A DNA stretch of 64,000 nucleotides, from NCBI GenBank assembly GCA_963662155.1, contig OY759261.1:35935022-35999021 (forward strand), read 5' to 3'. This DNA is from Lamellibrachia columna. Its lineage: Eukaryota > Annelida > Polychaeta > Sabellida > Siboglinidae. The notes beneath the pieces were generated by a model. That model was not told where the DNA came from. It searched no databases and was given only the letters and a program-made list of their open reading frames with translations. This document shows, piece by piece, positions 1-11,505 of this stretch (position 1 is its first letter; every line of letters begins with the position of its first letter). A program made the position numbers and the translations under genes.

Positions 1-42
<42 letters not shown>
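1..42. repeat. (AT)n microsatellite at window edge
   Basis: Uninterrupted alternating AT from the first base; it probably continues outside the window. Confidence 0.95.
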
Positions 43-45
<3 letters not shown>

Positions 46-110
46 TGTCTGGTTAATTAAGACTTATATTGATATGCAACTCGACTATGATCTCTGGGAA
101 ACTACGTTGG

Positions 111-812
111 GCTTATAGCGGGACCACTTGTACAGTATAGGCTTGTATAAGTACAGGGCTTATAGCGGGACCACCTTTACAGTATCGGCTTGTATAAGTA
201 CTGGGCTTATAGCGGGACCACCTGTACAGTATCGGCTTGTATAAGTACAGGGCTTATAGCGGGACCACCTGTACAGTATAGGCTTGTATAAGTACAGGGC
301 TTATAGCGGGACCACCTGAACAGTATCGGTTTGTATAAGTACTTGACTTATAGCGGGACCACCTTTACAGTATCGGCTTGTATAAGTACTGGGCTTATAG
401 CGGGACCACCTGTACAGTATCGGCTTGTATAAGTACAGGGCTTATAGCGGGACCACCTGTACAGTATCGGCTTGTATAAGTACAGGGCTTATAGCGGGAC
501 CACCTGTACAGTATCGGCTTGTATAAGTACTTGGCTTATAGCGGGACCACCTTTACAGTATCGGCTTGTATAAGTACAGGGCTTATAGCGGGACCACCTG
601 TACAGTATCGGCTTGTATAAGTACAGGGCTTATAGCGGGACCACTTGTACAATATCGGCTTGTATAAGTACTTGGCTTATAGCGGGACCACCTGAATAGT
701 ATCGGCTTGTATAAGTACTTGGCTTATAGCGGGACCACCTGTACAATATCGGTTTGTATAAGTACAGGGCTTATAGCGGGACCACCTGTACAGTATCGGC
801 TTCTATAAGTAC
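111..812. repeat. 47-bp minisatellite, about 15 copies
   Basis: The unit starts GCTTATAGCGGGACCACC and ends GTATAAGTACAGG. Successive starts at 111 and 158 give a 47-bp period. Copies differ by a few substitutions, such as CTGTACAG/CTTTACAG and ACAGGG/ACTTGG, and some variant pairs recur in order. That pattern suggests higher-order duplication. No open frame persists. Confidence 0.95.
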
Positions 813-2311
813 AATTTCAATAATACAAAATAAGAACATGCTGATTATAACGTTACATAAAGTAAATAGAACACGTTACTTATCTTATATATTACGTGTA
901 GTATATATTTATTGTCACGTGACTATAAGTTAAACACAATACAATTTAAACACAATGCAATGACATTACAACACGATATAAAAATAAGCTCATCATAGCT
1001 ATAAAGCAATACGTTACAACGTGCATATATAGGTATATGGTCGATTCTCACGAAATTGAGGCCATTTTGGCATAGTTGACATCATACAATGTCTAAAATG
1101 GTATTGTTGTGTTTTAGATTCATTGGAATGTTTCCGACAGCTAAGATTAAGATGTTACTTGGACGTCTGAATCGGCTTTCATGCTTTATATTCCTTGCAT
1201 CCGGGCTCATTGTATATTTGGTAAGTATTTCAAATGTATAAACGCCTACCCATATTCACACAATGATAGATTATCTGTGGAAAACGATGAGCATTTTCAT
1301 ATTGTCAAATCCATTGCTGAGCTGCTGAAGGTCACCTCAAATATGCACTAAGAAATTTAAATGACATATTTCAACTGTAACCAACTACAGCTTATTTTCT
1401 GGCCGTTCAACGTCAGCTCACCCAGAACCTCCCAAATACAGTATTGAAGTATAACACCAACGGGGTACGTTCCCAGCCCCGACCCTCCCGCCCGACTGGC
1501 AGGCAACTTGAGTAGTACATAGTACATATTGTTTTCTAGTAGCACATGATTGTGTAGATGTTTCATGGGATATCTAATTAAGTTTAAGTTAGCTAAAATG
1601 TGTACATATTTACTTTTTCTCTATAATAGCTGGTGCATCTCCGTCCACACTCGTTATTATAGTATATTTAAAAAAAGTACGTGTGTGATAAACTAGTTAC
1701 TGGTTTGGTTGATTGAATCACATAGTGATTGTGATATTTATTTATTGATGATGTGTTGTTGTGATTTGATCTCTTGTGTATATTTATGAACATATATACG
1801 GAGCGTTAATTAAACATTGATTTGATGTCCAAGTTGAATTGTAGTTTATATAAAGATATATTTCAATGGTATTTATGTTCCTTTTTCTCTAGTAGAGGGG
1901 GAATGTTTAACTAGTGGATCAATGTTGTTTAATTTCATATCGATAAATTGATATATCGGGGTAAACAATAGTTTGTGTCGAATCTGTCTTTCGATAATAT
2001 GCCTACATGCTATATATTTCAAGTGTTGTATCCTAACTATGTTATAATGTTCCCACTTTGTTCGGACTCTTTGAAAATATAAAAACACGTTGAGCATGAT
2101 GAAACTGTTGAGTTTCGCTAATGTGAAAAACACAATCAAACACCCTGTTGACTATGACTTCTGACAGGAGGCCAATGACAAACACAACAAGGCGTGCTTA
2201 GTTTCTCGTGCGTTTTAGGTTACGTGTCAATCAAGACTTCGTGCTGTGGCGCCACCGTCTGTCGCACACATCTTCGTCTGGTTGCAGATTGTGCTTTTCA
2301 ATGTGACGGAA
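813..2311. other. No recognisable gene
   Basis: AT-rich sequence with only short ORFs (for example 1357-1566 and 1873-2139 on the minus strand) that resemble nothing I know. I see no repeat family or RNA gene here. Confidence 0.6.
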
Positions 2312-2348
2312 ATTATGTATGCACCCACATCCTGGGTGCATACATAAT
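2312..2348. repeat. Perfect inverted repeat, 16-bp arms, 5-nt loop
   Basis: Arm 2312-2327 (ATTATGTATGCACCCA) is the exact reverse complement of 2333-2348, with loop CATCC. It could fold as a cruciform or RNA hairpin. No flanking element explains it. Confidence 0.9.
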
Positions 2349-3589
2349 GAGCTAATTACGATGTCATCCGGGCATTTGGCTAATTCATAAACATAGTTAA
2401 CTTTTATCAGTTTATACGATGCAATTCGAATTAACTCTAACTTTGATTATATTGACACAATTGTCCGACTGAAAAGGTAATTCAGGCAAAAATATGTTTA
2501 GTGTAACATCTCGATAATGACGCTGATTGGTTACTGTCACTTTACGCGAACGCCTACACAAAGTGGAGTGATGACAGTGGGTAACAACGAGACTACGCCT
2601 CTTCTGCGAGACTCTCTTCTCGGTGAATTCATGAAGAGTCGGATAAGCGAGATTAGTACACTACTCGAATTATTAGGACGATTGCCGCGTATCTTACAAC
2701 TCGACTGTCGGCAACCCACCGTATTCCTGCAATTTTGATAAAACCACAAATAGCTTATATGTCAACATTAATATCATCATTTGATTCCGCACAATAACAA
2801 GGAAATATTGTTGAAGTTCTACGAGTTATACACATTTTTAAAACTTTAATCTCGTCTTTAGTCATTCCACATAATATAACGCTCCTTGTCGAGATTTAAA
2901 AAAGAGACACACTACAGACTGTCGTCATGCAAGTCACGCCTCACGGAGTGAGTTTTTTTTTGATGGATCAGAACGTCTACTAAAAGGTAATGAAAGCATG
3001 CATTTGTTTTATTAATTTAAATTAACAGTAACGTAATATTATTAATAATTAACTTTTGCGATAAAGTTGTTCGACTACTACTTCGATTCCGAATGACGCG
3101 GCGATGTGTTAAATTATGCTTAAGACAATCATTCATCCAATAGTATCACAAATAATCTTGGTTTTATTATCGAATAGACCCTACAGTGAAATTCGTAGAG
3201 AGGCTTTCCGACCATTTCCTCTCACTATGAGCGTAGGATATACTACAATAATACCGCGTTGCTATTGGCAAAGGGATTTCCGATAATCCAGTAAAAAGCA
3301 AGCAGATTGGCGACTGGACGTTGCTTAATATAATAATAATAAAAACATAATTAAGATGGTCAATTAAATCAAACCTAGATATTTATACTTGTTTACAATG
3401 CATAGACTTTGATCCCCTACTATAAAAACCTTGATATGACTTAGGTATTGATTGATTACAAAAAATGTACAATTTGGGTTTTGTGTTGTGTACTGTCTCC
3501 TGGTTGAACCAGTCAGACTTTAAATTGTTGACCTTAACACAACAGTTATAATTAACTAAATTAATTACGATTTTTTTTCATTTCAACTA
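2349..3589. other. No recognisable gene
   Basis: There is one short ORF on each strand at about 2517-2749, neither of a recognisable family. The rest is AT-rich spacer. Confidence 0.55.
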
Positions 3590-4118
3590 TTTTGATTACT
3601 TACTCAATGTTTCGACTGCCATCGGCTGCCTTCATCAGGAATTCTGGGACGGCTAGTTCTTCCTCTGCTCGCCAGTTGTCTTGGCAACAGGCCGTCCCAT
3701 ACGTGACTCAATCTATACCCCCTCGTCTCGATTCATGACTGTTTGATCGATCTTGCGTTTCTGTTGCACTCTCTGTCAATCACTTTTGCCCCTCCCAGTC
3801 TATAATGCAACTGTTTCTGTCTACATGGTCTGTTATTGCAGATTTATGCTATATCACCGTTGACACTCTTTTCTGTTCCCTGTTAAATCGTCTCGTTGTG
3901 ATGTTTTCAACCTCCTTCTTGCGTTCTTCTAGTCTTGTTCCAAACGTTCTCCCTGTTTCGCCGATATATGTATGATCACAGCTCTTACAAGGGACTTGGT
4001 GTACACAGTCTGTCTTTTTGCTATCTTCCACTTTGTCGTTTCGATGCACTAGTATTCTCCTGATTCTCCCGATGGCAGTCAAAATGTTGAGTAAGTAATA
4101 CAAATAGTTGTGGTTCAA
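3590..4118 (-). pseudogene. Penelope-like retroelement 3' part (GIY-YIG endonuclease)
   Basis: Read on the minus strand, 3849-4118 encodes a GIY-YIG-type nuclease segment. It has an IPC-like VPCKSC motif, then HTYIGETGR, then a conserved Arg and a charged helix. This Cys-Cys followed by YIGET-R order is the C-terminal endonuclease of Penelope-like elements. Further downstream, in broken frames, come SAITDHV, IDWEG and NRDEGGYRLSHVWDGLL, which are the usual tail of that protein. The open frame ends at about 3849 and the rest carries frameshifts, so it is a dead 5'-truncated copy. The terminal stretch near 3604-3642 holds CTGATGA and GAAAC boxes on the minus strand, as in Penelope terminal repeats. 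The reverse-transcriptase part is missing. Confidence 0.8.
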
Positions 4119-4133
4119 GCAAATCGTAATTCA

Positions 4134-4179
4134 CACACACACGCACGCACGCACGCACGCACGCACGCACCCACACACA

Positions 4180-4243
<64 letters not shown>
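4134..4243. repeat. (CACG)n/(CA)n microsatellite
   Basis: A run of ACGC tetranucleotides passes into a long (CA)n tract. It sits exactly between the Penelope relic and a LINE relic and has overwritten their junction. Confidence 0.95.
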
Positions 4244-4244
<1 letters not shown>

Positions 4245-4530
4245 TCCCCCACTTACGTAATACCACGCATTGGTCAGTGGACGTGGATCCGTCCTCCGGT
4301 ATCAATTCCATTGGTATGTTACGTTTGCGGTCTTGTCGGTTTCCTAGTTTACCAATATGTTTCCAGAAAGCATTTGGATTATGTGACCGCAATGCCAGTA
4401 GACGTCCTTGTGGTTGGCGCCAGAATTTGCTTTTGGCAGCTTGTAACTTTCTATCAAACATTGTTTGGTTAAATTTATGTCAGCTTTCATGTGCAGTTTA
4501 TTTTGTTCACTGTCCTTAAGCCACATATTC
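4244..4530 (-). pseudogene. LINE linker fragment (between endonuclease and RT)
   Basis: The minus-strand frame has FWRQPQGRLLALRSHNP, FWKHIGKLG, then an IPMEL..EDGS segment and VVLRKWGN, before running into the CA repeat. This pattern (FW-K-I-x-L, then EDG, then V-L-x-x-W) is typical of the linker that precedes the reverse transcriptase in non-LTR elements. Only about 90 residues remain; the reverse transcriptase that should follow is absent. Confidence 0.6.
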
Positions 4531-4534
4531 TTTT

Positions 4535-5860
4535 CTATAAATAATAATAATTAACTTCTATGGCGCCTACATCCTCGGGAACCTGAGCTCAGAGGCGCAA
4601 CAAAACAAAATCAGTAAGCATAATCGTGAACAGGGACGCGCAAAAGTCAGTATCAGAACGCGGGACAACCGAACATTTATGGTGGAAATGCAATTTGGAA
4701 TATATATGTCTTGAGTTTTTTCGGAAAATAGCAATAGTTTCAGATGTTTTCAAAGTGACAGGGAGTTAATTCCAGACCCTAGGCGCAGCGACAGAGAAAG
4801 CACGTTTACACAAGTTAAGTTTTGTTTTAGGTACAATAAGTTGTTGTGAGATTGATGATCTTAGCTGCCTAGGGATATTTGAAAGATGCAGGAGACTAGC
4901 CAAGTAGGGCGGTTGTTGTGTAGATAGAGCACGATATGTAAGAGTGGACAGCTTAAAATTAATTCGATAAGATACTGGAAGCCAGTGTAACTGTTTAAGC
5001 AGTGGTAGTGACGCTGAAATCCGAGGCGCCCTGAGAACCACACGTGCCAGACAATGTTGTACTCGTTGGAATTTAGCCAAGTCTCTTTTAGCAATGTTAT
5101 TTAGTAGTGAATTACAATAGTCAAGGCGGCTACTAATTAATGCCGTTGATATTGTTTTAGCAGTAGATATAGATATGTGACGCCGAATTCGACGAAGATC
5201 ACGAATATGATAGAAACAGGATTTACATACTTGAGAAATATGCTGGCGAAAGTTGAAGTCACTGTCAAAGACAACACCAAGATTGCGAACAGTATCTAAT
5301 GGGAATGTATCACTGCCAAGCTGTTTAACTGGAAAATGGTTGATGACTCTGTTTCGTTGTTTAGTGCCAATAACAATACGTTCTGTTTTATCTGGATTAA
5401 GCTTTAGCTTACTTGATCCTATCCACAACAAGATTTCAGTAAGACAATCACTTAACGTCGAAACAGATTATTGTGCATTTCATTGTGAAAGTGATATGTA
5501 AACCTGTGTGTCATCAGCGTAAAGATGATGATTGAGATTATGATTAGTAATGACTTGGCTGCGCGATAATAGCAAGATAATGTGCCAGATATGTTAATAC
5601 TTTGATATCTGTCTGAACAGTATGATTTGAACCAACGAAGAGCTGGGCCAAAAATGCCAAAATGTCTATGGAGGCTTTGTAAAAGGATTAAATGATCAAT
5701 TATATCGAAAGCAGCTATTGTCCATGTTATCAACTATATCATTGTGTATCTTGAGAAGAGCTGTTTCGGTGGAGTGGAATCGTTTATATGCAGACTGTAG
5801 ATCATTTGATGAGTACATTCGTCTGTCCACCATTGTTTATTGATCCGCCTGCGCTTATTA
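4535..5860 (-). pseudogene. L2/CR1-type LINE, reverse transcriptase and 3' end
   Basis: On the minus strand the order is: DLQSAYKRFHSTETALLK (about 5740-5830, RT fingers), AAFDIIDHLILLQSL and a FKSYCSDRYQ block (5580-5733), then YADDTQV (YADD codons at 5510-5521). A 221-codon open frame follows (4766-5431) with LKLNPDKTE, LGVVFDSDFNF, SRLDYCNSLL, LHWLPV and AAPRVWN, the usual thumb and C-terminal motifs of L2/CR1-clade proteins. The palm between 5540 and 5620 is broken by deletion and frameshift. The element ends near 4535 in an ATT-rich tail, typical of the clade. ORF1 and the endonuclease are missing, so this is a 5'-truncated dead copy. Confidence 0.85.
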
Positions 5861-7077
5861 CTTACCACCGAGTGTTTTACGTTGCATATTATCTGGAAAT
5901 TAGCTTCCATAATAATAACTGTTATTACATGTTCACATAAACTGTCGTATGTACGTAAGCCCTAATAAAAAGTTTCAAAACCACTACCAAAAAACAACCA
6001 CGAAAACAACCATCACAACAACAACAACAACAGGTACTAAACCCTGCATGGTTCCCTTGTTTTTATACAGCTGCATAATGCAAAAGAAATATTATCAGGA
6101 TGTCACTACACACTATACATTCCATGTGCCCATAATTACTCACTTTTGGCCGTCGCATTTCACACATAAACACATTTAGAATTAAAAGAGATAAAACAAA
6201 CGATAACACATTTACTTCATTTACTTCAACTACCATTAAAATGTGATAATGCCAATGGTTTATTTTATAATGACATTTAACATGATGTGATGTGTACAAC
6301 TCTAGGACCGGAAGCGCATTACCTCGTCAACTCTCGCCTCATAACTGCAACCACTAGGGTCCCCTATTATAAGTACCACACACAAAATATTTTCTTGGCA
6401 ATACCAACTACAAACAGTGTGCCCAGGGCTGACCACTGATCTCTGCACCAGATATCAGCGGGGGGGGCACCAAATCAAATCAGGGGATCGCCTCCCGCGC
6501 AACCAACAAAGCCTCGTACTGTTAAATTAACTTGTATTATAAGGTAAAGCACGAAATAGGTAATTGTGTTAATTAAATAAACGTAATACTTAAATGTGGC
6601 AACATCACTCTGGTTGTTGTATAAAATAAAGAAAATTATAATATACGTTTTAAACATGTCATGTGGCGCCCTTTATCAAGCTAAGCAAAAGCAATAAATG
6701 AACCGGTCACATACTATCCAGCTTTTGTTGCGTTAAATCGAACCTATGAGTGGAGCGAATGAGGGTAAAGCAATGTTCTTGTGTTGACGTCTCCCAGATA
6801 AATAACTGGTTAATGGCTTCTAATTTATACCTCGTTGAAGATGGGCCATCTGGATTCGGAACTGCATTATCATAGTCATCCGTGCAGACCAGGAGTTTAG
6901 CGCATGTTTATAACGAATGATCTGGGATGATCTTTTGTGGATCAATAATTCATAACTAGTATGTATGTGAAGAAAGACGATAACATTTCACAAACGCACA
7001 CGCCTGAATTTATGGAATTAAATATGTGTTAATGGTCCAAAACGCTTTGTGAACTACATTTTGTTATCTTACATCAG
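5861..7077. other. No recognisable gene; short (CAA)n at about 6014-6032
   Basis: AT-rich sequence upstream of the DUF288 gene. The missing 5' exons of that gene could lie here or farther upstream, but I could not identify one with a matching phase. No promoter motif stands out. Confidence 0.5.
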
Positions 7078-7241
7078 TACATAGGACTGTCAGCGAGGAT
7101 CCCGGCAGCTCACCTGAACTCTTTCAAACTACCCGAACGGTGGGTCATCGCTGTCGGCAGGAATGCATCTTGTGACACGCTGGCCTTGACATTCGCTGAT
7201 TGGACGGTGCTCATGGTTGATGGAGGAACAGGACGCCTCAG
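7078..7241 (+). CDS. STELLO-like (DUF288) gene, exon a
   Basis: This 164-bp internal exon is flanked by acceptor TTACATCAG and donor CTCAG/GTTTAC. It translates to a segment with PERWVIAV, a central DTLALTFADW and VLMVDGG. That matches the N-terminal block of DUF288 proteins: a strand of type RWIVV, then a Trp-containing strand leading to a GD/DG turn. It ends in phase 2 and the next exon begins with the single base that completes an Arg codon, which supports the join. The true start codon and any membrane anchor lie upstream and were not found. Confidence 0.7.
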
Positions 7242-7869
7242 GTTTACTTGCTTTAATCTCTTCAAACTGTACGATAGTGCCGGGGCTGTGGTGAATCACA
7301 AAATGAAATGGAATTGATCAGTTCAATGCAGTTCAATCACATAAGTGATTCGACAAAGTGTTCCAGTTAGTCAAGTATCTAGTAGGATAGTATTTGATTT
7401 CTAGTGGTGGAAATTGGGTTTTATATTTCCTTGCTAAAGTGATGGGTATTCTGTGTACTTAATAGTTTTATATTAATATGTGTCGGTGGTTTTCAATGTC
7501 CAGCCTATTGGTTTAAACATAGGTTTCGCTAATGCATCTCTTGTTAAACTTTGGTTTTCGGAGTTTGTTCATATAAATCAATAACTTGGGACAAGAACAT
7601 TTATTACCTATGCAAGTGATCAATGAATAATTTGTTAACTGAACGTTTATTACTAATAAATATAAATAACCTGATTGTATTTTTTATTCATTGAAGTTAA
7701 CATTTTATTCCATAAGCAAGTGTATACTTTGACTTTGACTCTGGTCTGCGACAACTTATAGTTGGATTTCAACCAATATTTAATTGAGTCGGGGGAGAAA
7801 TATAACAAAAAACTGCTACTTTGATCAATGACACACAACAAACATTAATACACTGTAATATGTTTTCAG

Positions 7870-7984
7870 GCATTCTCGATGCGTTGTTCTGAACCGATAT
7901 GATATCGATAGGAGTACCTCTCAGTTGCTTCTGTCTGATAAGCACCAGTCTCGTCTCCTTGCGGCTTACCTATATGCCATCCAG
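7870..7984 (+). CDS. STELLO-like (DUF288) gene, exon b
   Basis: A 115-bp exon with acceptor TGTTTTCAG and donor ATCCAG/GTTTGT. After the split Arg codon it reads HSRCVVLNRYDIDRST and ends SRLLAAYLYAIQ. The SY-R-x-x-x-YLYAIQ ending is the DUF288 motif just before the first predicted nucleotide-sugar site. It ends in phase 0 and exon c opens in phase 0 with RGATVI, so the junction reads AIQ-RGATVI. The family usually has AIQ-HGA-x-x-IY here. Confidence 0.75.
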
Positions 7985-8639
7985 GTTTGTAACCACGTGA
8001 TTGCACCAGGCAGTGAACATTCAGTGCCGTGAGGCTGCTGGTATTGTCATACTTATTTTAGTAGATGTTTCACACATAATCTTCGCATCTTGAGCTGCGT
8101 AACTCAGGGAATATATGCCCAGATAAATCCTTATTTCTGACTCTTTATAATGTGTTTATTCTCCAAACCATTTTTGGTTCAGCTGAAGACGCGGACCAGT
8201 AATCTGGGGTGACTAATGTTTCTTAGTTTGGTAGAAGGCAGCACTGTGTAGGACCCTTATTTAATAGCACACAACCAATAACCAAATGACATAATATGTA
8301 AATGATGACTTTGCAAACTAAAAGATTACCCAATAATAATCGAAACCATCATACTTAGCTGGGATTAAGTGTTCTTACCATAAAGTATCAACTAGGTACA
8401 AGTGTCACGTAGAAGCATTTTTATTCAACAAGAAACGAAATAACAACACAATGTTGTGCAGCTTACTACTTAGTGAATCTTTATTCGAGATCAAAAAAGT
8501 ATTGTGATATTTATCATCACAATATACGTTGATAGTTTTAAAACCAATATAATGTTTAGAAAAAGACACTTTTGTGTAAGTCATTTGTTAAATATTTAAG
8601 ACATTGTTTATTAAAATAAATTACCGTTCTGCTTTGCAG

Positions 8640-10445
8640 CGTGGTGCAACTGTTATATTACCCATCATGGTGCCGGGCAATGCCACCACAATGCAGCCGC
8701 CCAAGCATGCTGCAACGGTCGGACCACAGACGGGGTTAGTCTCCACATCTGGCGGCATTATGTTTGATGTGGCAACTCACTTTGGCTGCAACAAGAGTTC
8801 AATAGGAAAGCGTTCCCCATCCGCAATGTCGTATTCATTATGCCGCCACAAAGTCACAGCCATTCAGACGACGGCAGCATGTTCCGGAGTGCAGACTCCA
8901 GACTCGGCCATCTACTGTGATGCCAACGCCCCAAATGTGGCATTGGCCAACGCAAGATTCGCACCAGTTCACCTTGAAGACGCTCTGTACACAAGAGACG
9001 CATTCTGGGCCTTGCCTGCAGCGCTGGTGACTGATCCTGGTGAGAGCTTAACGTGGAGCTTAGGTGTGCAGCGTTTACTGTGGCTCAGTGGGAACCAGGT
9101 TGTTGTACGACGTTGCAGGACTAGCTTGAGTTCGTCAGCGAGCAGTCGGTTATTCTCCGCAGCGGAACAACTGAACAAGTGGAACTGTTGGGATACGACC
9201 ATGAAGCAATGCATTCTGGATCTAATTGCCAATAGCTCTGGGCTGCTGAACGATTCTATATCGGCGTCTTACAGCCGCTGGTTGGATGCATTGGATGAGA
9301 CTGGCTACATGTTTCCAAAATTCAGTCACTTGTTCAACGAAGAATGTGAAAATGTGATATTGCATGCAGTAGATCATTCTGTGCCCGTCTCACGTCAACA
9401 CTTAGGTCCAGGTTTATACACCCCTGTTACTAATCTCGACTCCGTGACAAAGCTCTACAATGACACATGTCATCGTCAAAATGTAACGTTGCCTAAGCAC
9501 GTAGATGTCAACTTTGCACAACCGTGGACACAGTTTGATGATGTGCTTCTCTTAGTAATTTTCAACAACCCGCATTATGATGCGATTCCATACTTTGAAA
9601 CACTGTACCGGCCATTCTTCCCTAATATTCTATACTGTGGTCCAGACACAGTCGATGCGAATCGCTATCCACGTGTTAATCGATTCACATTTTCTTTCAT
9701 TTCCTATGGAAGTAATCCTGTCGGTCATGTGCACGGTGCTTTTACTCAAAAGTGCATGACGATGGCTTTGCAGATAGACTACGCCGTCCAGGGCTATTTA
9801 GTAGCATCAGACGATTTGCTTCTTGTTGTGCACACGCTGTCAAAACTTTCGAGGAAAGCGGTGTGGTTTGTGCCGCACGTTCAGATTGGTGAAATCAGCA
9901 AACTTACCGAGTGCAAACGAGGCGTGTGTGGGCTGCCAGCACCAGTGTGGCACAAGTGGAACTGGTGGACGATGTACCAGAATGCAACGACCAATGCTCT
10001 AGCAGAGATTGCGAGCAGAAGAAGCTCATCTACTGTCATGAACGCCTGTTACCAGCGCTTATTGTCTGAGAATGGAGCGATAGAACGTGCAAATGGCGCT
10101 TTCTCCGACATATATTACATTCCAAGCCAATTTTCGCAAGACTTCATAGAACTTGCTGACCTATTTCTGCACCATAAGGTGTTAATAGAAATTGCCGTTC
10201 CAACAATAGTACGATGCTTGGTAGCATCAAAGGACGTACAACCACTCATCGGAAAGGAACGGTGGGGCAAAATGAAAATGGAGCCATGGAAGTATGTTAA
10301 GACAAATTCCCTGGGTGGGGACAGCTATAGCCATCCCATCAAATGGGGATTTCTGGCACGTGGCGGCCCAACTGAATTGATTAAGTTGTATTGCACCAAA
10401 GTTCTGCCATATTTACATGACCGTTCTGCGAGGAAACTCGATTAA
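8640..10445 (+). CDS. STELLO-like (DUF288) glycosyltransferase-type protein, last exon
   Basis: A 601-codon terminal exon after acceptor TGCTTTGCAG, ending in TAA. Visible blocks: NATTMQPP, FDVATHFG, then ALYTRDAFWAL and GVQRLLWLSGN. These correspond to the NTLY-x-x-DAFWAL and QRLLW blocks of DUF288 proteins such as plant STELLO. A second domain follows: DDVLLLVIFNNPHY, PYFETLYRPFFPNILYCGP, GYLVASDDLLL (DD codons at 9810-9815), and SDIYYIPSQFSQDFIELADL with a VLIEIAVP segment. STELLO proteins are Golgi type-II membrane proteins resembling glycosyltransferases; the role of animal homologues is not established, so Golgi location is inference. Oddity: the acidic DTDDDN-like motif expected right after GATVI is absent (GATVI runs into LPIMVPGN), while the second DD survives. 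The frame is otherwise open, so the gene may be functional or recently altered. It is the only clear candidate for a host protein gene with an intact main exon in the window. Confidence 0.75.
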   Translation, partial: RGATVILPIMVPGNATTMQPPKHAATVGPQTGLVSTSGGIMFDVATHFGCNKSSIGKRSPSAMSYSLCRHKVTAIQTTAACSGVQTPDSAIYCDANAPNVALANARFAPVHLEDALYTRDAFWALPAALVTDPGESLTWSLGVQRLLWLSGNQVVVRRCRTSLSSSASSRLFSAAEQLNKWNCWDTTMKQCILDLIANSSGLLNDSISASYSRWLDALDETGYMFPKFSHLFNEECENVILHAVDHSVPVSRQHLGPGLYTPVTNLDSVTKLYNDTCHRQNVTLPKHVDVNFAQPWTQFDDVLLLVIFNNPHYDAIPYFETLYRPFFPNILYCGPDTVDANRYPRVNRFTFSFISYGSNPVGHVHGAFTQKCMTMALQIDYAVQGYLVASDDLLLVVHTLSKLSRKAVWFVPHVQIGEISKLTECKRGVCGLPAPVWHKWNWWTMYQNATTNALAEIASRRSSSTVMNACYQRLLSENGAIERANGAFSDIYYIPSQFSQDFIELADLFLHHKVLIEIAVPTIVRCLVASKDVQPLIGKERWGKMKMEPWKYVKTNSLGGDSYSHPIKWGFLARGGPTELIKLYCTKVLPYLHDRSARKLD

Positions 10446-10482
10446 AATGTTGATGTTGTTGCTCTCCCTTTACTCCTGAAGT

Positions 10483-10590
10483 CCGGAGTGAGGCTGACAT
10501 CAGTATTGGTCGTTCAAGTCCGGAGTGAGGCTGACATCAATACTGGTCGTTCAAGTCCGGAGTGAGGCTGACATCAATACTGGTCTTCGA
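10483..10590. repeat. 37-bp tandem repeat, about 3 copies
   Basis: The unit is AGTCCGGAGTGAGGCTGACA followed by TCAATACTGGTCGTTCA. It begins about 40 bp after the stop codon of the DUF288 gene, so it probably lies in the 3' UTR. Confidence 0.9.
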
Positions 10591-11190
10591 TTGTTGTTTT
10601 CCTTCTTCTTTCGTCACTGTTTCCATTTCACTGCCGTCTCCACCACTCGTATCCACTCCCACATCTCTCGCTCTGTTTCTCCAATCCCCTCCTCTCCCGC
10701 CATGACCTGGCGCCAATCGCATTCTGCCGTATCGTGAGACCGCCACCACATATCGGACGAGTAAAGTAACATACGTGTGGTGCTAAAAGCAACGATAATG
10801 TCGTGCTCTGCAACGCGTGTGATGCAAATGTTCTCGTGCGTGCAGACCAGAACGTAACGTCTGAAACTTACATAAAGACTTTCGTATAGGCTACCTTATT
10901 CGGCAACATTTATGTGGACCTGCAGGATATACAGATGACATTATTCTACAATGTCGTACCAGTTTTTACTATGTCGTACCAGTTTTGGTTTGAGAAAGAT
11001 GACTGAGTTGTGTAAAAAATATGCCGAACTACATGATGTGTTGGTGTAATGGGTCAAATCGTTAAATATTGGCGTACAACAAAAAGGATACTGATCCGCA
11101 TGTTGAAGTAAATTGCACGAATGTTTCTACACGTGAGTAAAGTATCCATCTGGGAAATGAACTTAACACAAGTGAGTTATATTTTTACTT
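10591..11190. other. No recognisable gene
   Basis: A pyrimidine-rich stretch at 10590-10720, then AT-rich spacer. Short ORFs on both strands at 10525-10813 overlap and look non-coding. Confidence 0.5.
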
Positions 11191-11196
11191 ATTTCA

Positions 11197-11505
11197 CAGT
11201 CAGTTTACCTTTTTCTTCCCGACACGTTTCGACTGCTATCAGCAATCTTCTTCAGACGACTACCGCTAGATGGCGACACGGTAGCCAAATTTGTAGACTG
11301 TAGAACAAGAGGCATCAACGAAGCGATATGGAAAAGAAAAAACAAAGATAGCATGAATCGAGATGAAGGCCGATATCGACTCTCAAATATCTACGTCTGC
11401 ATAAAATGACTAATGTGTCGCCATTTAGCGGTAGTCGTATGAAGAAGATTGCTGATAGCAGTCGAAACGTCAAGAAAAAGATAAACTGACTATGATATAA
11501 GTAAC
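11197..11505. repeat. Inverted repeat of Penelope-terminus-like sequence
   Basis: About 85 bp at 11199-11283 recurs inverted and slightly diverged at 11415-11500. Both arms contain, in one orientation, TGAAGAAGATTGCTGATAGC followed by AGTCGAAACGT, flanked by a GTGTCGCCAT-x-TAGCGGTAGT block. The boxes resemble those at the end of the Penelope relic near 3604-3642. Head-to-head terminal repeats are common in Penelope-like insertions. No coding part is present between the arms. Confidence 0.6.

Noticed and set aside
10525..10813. Overlapping ORFs of 60-70 codons on both strands
   Set aside because: Low-complexity pyrimidine-rich stretch; neither frame resembles a protein family.
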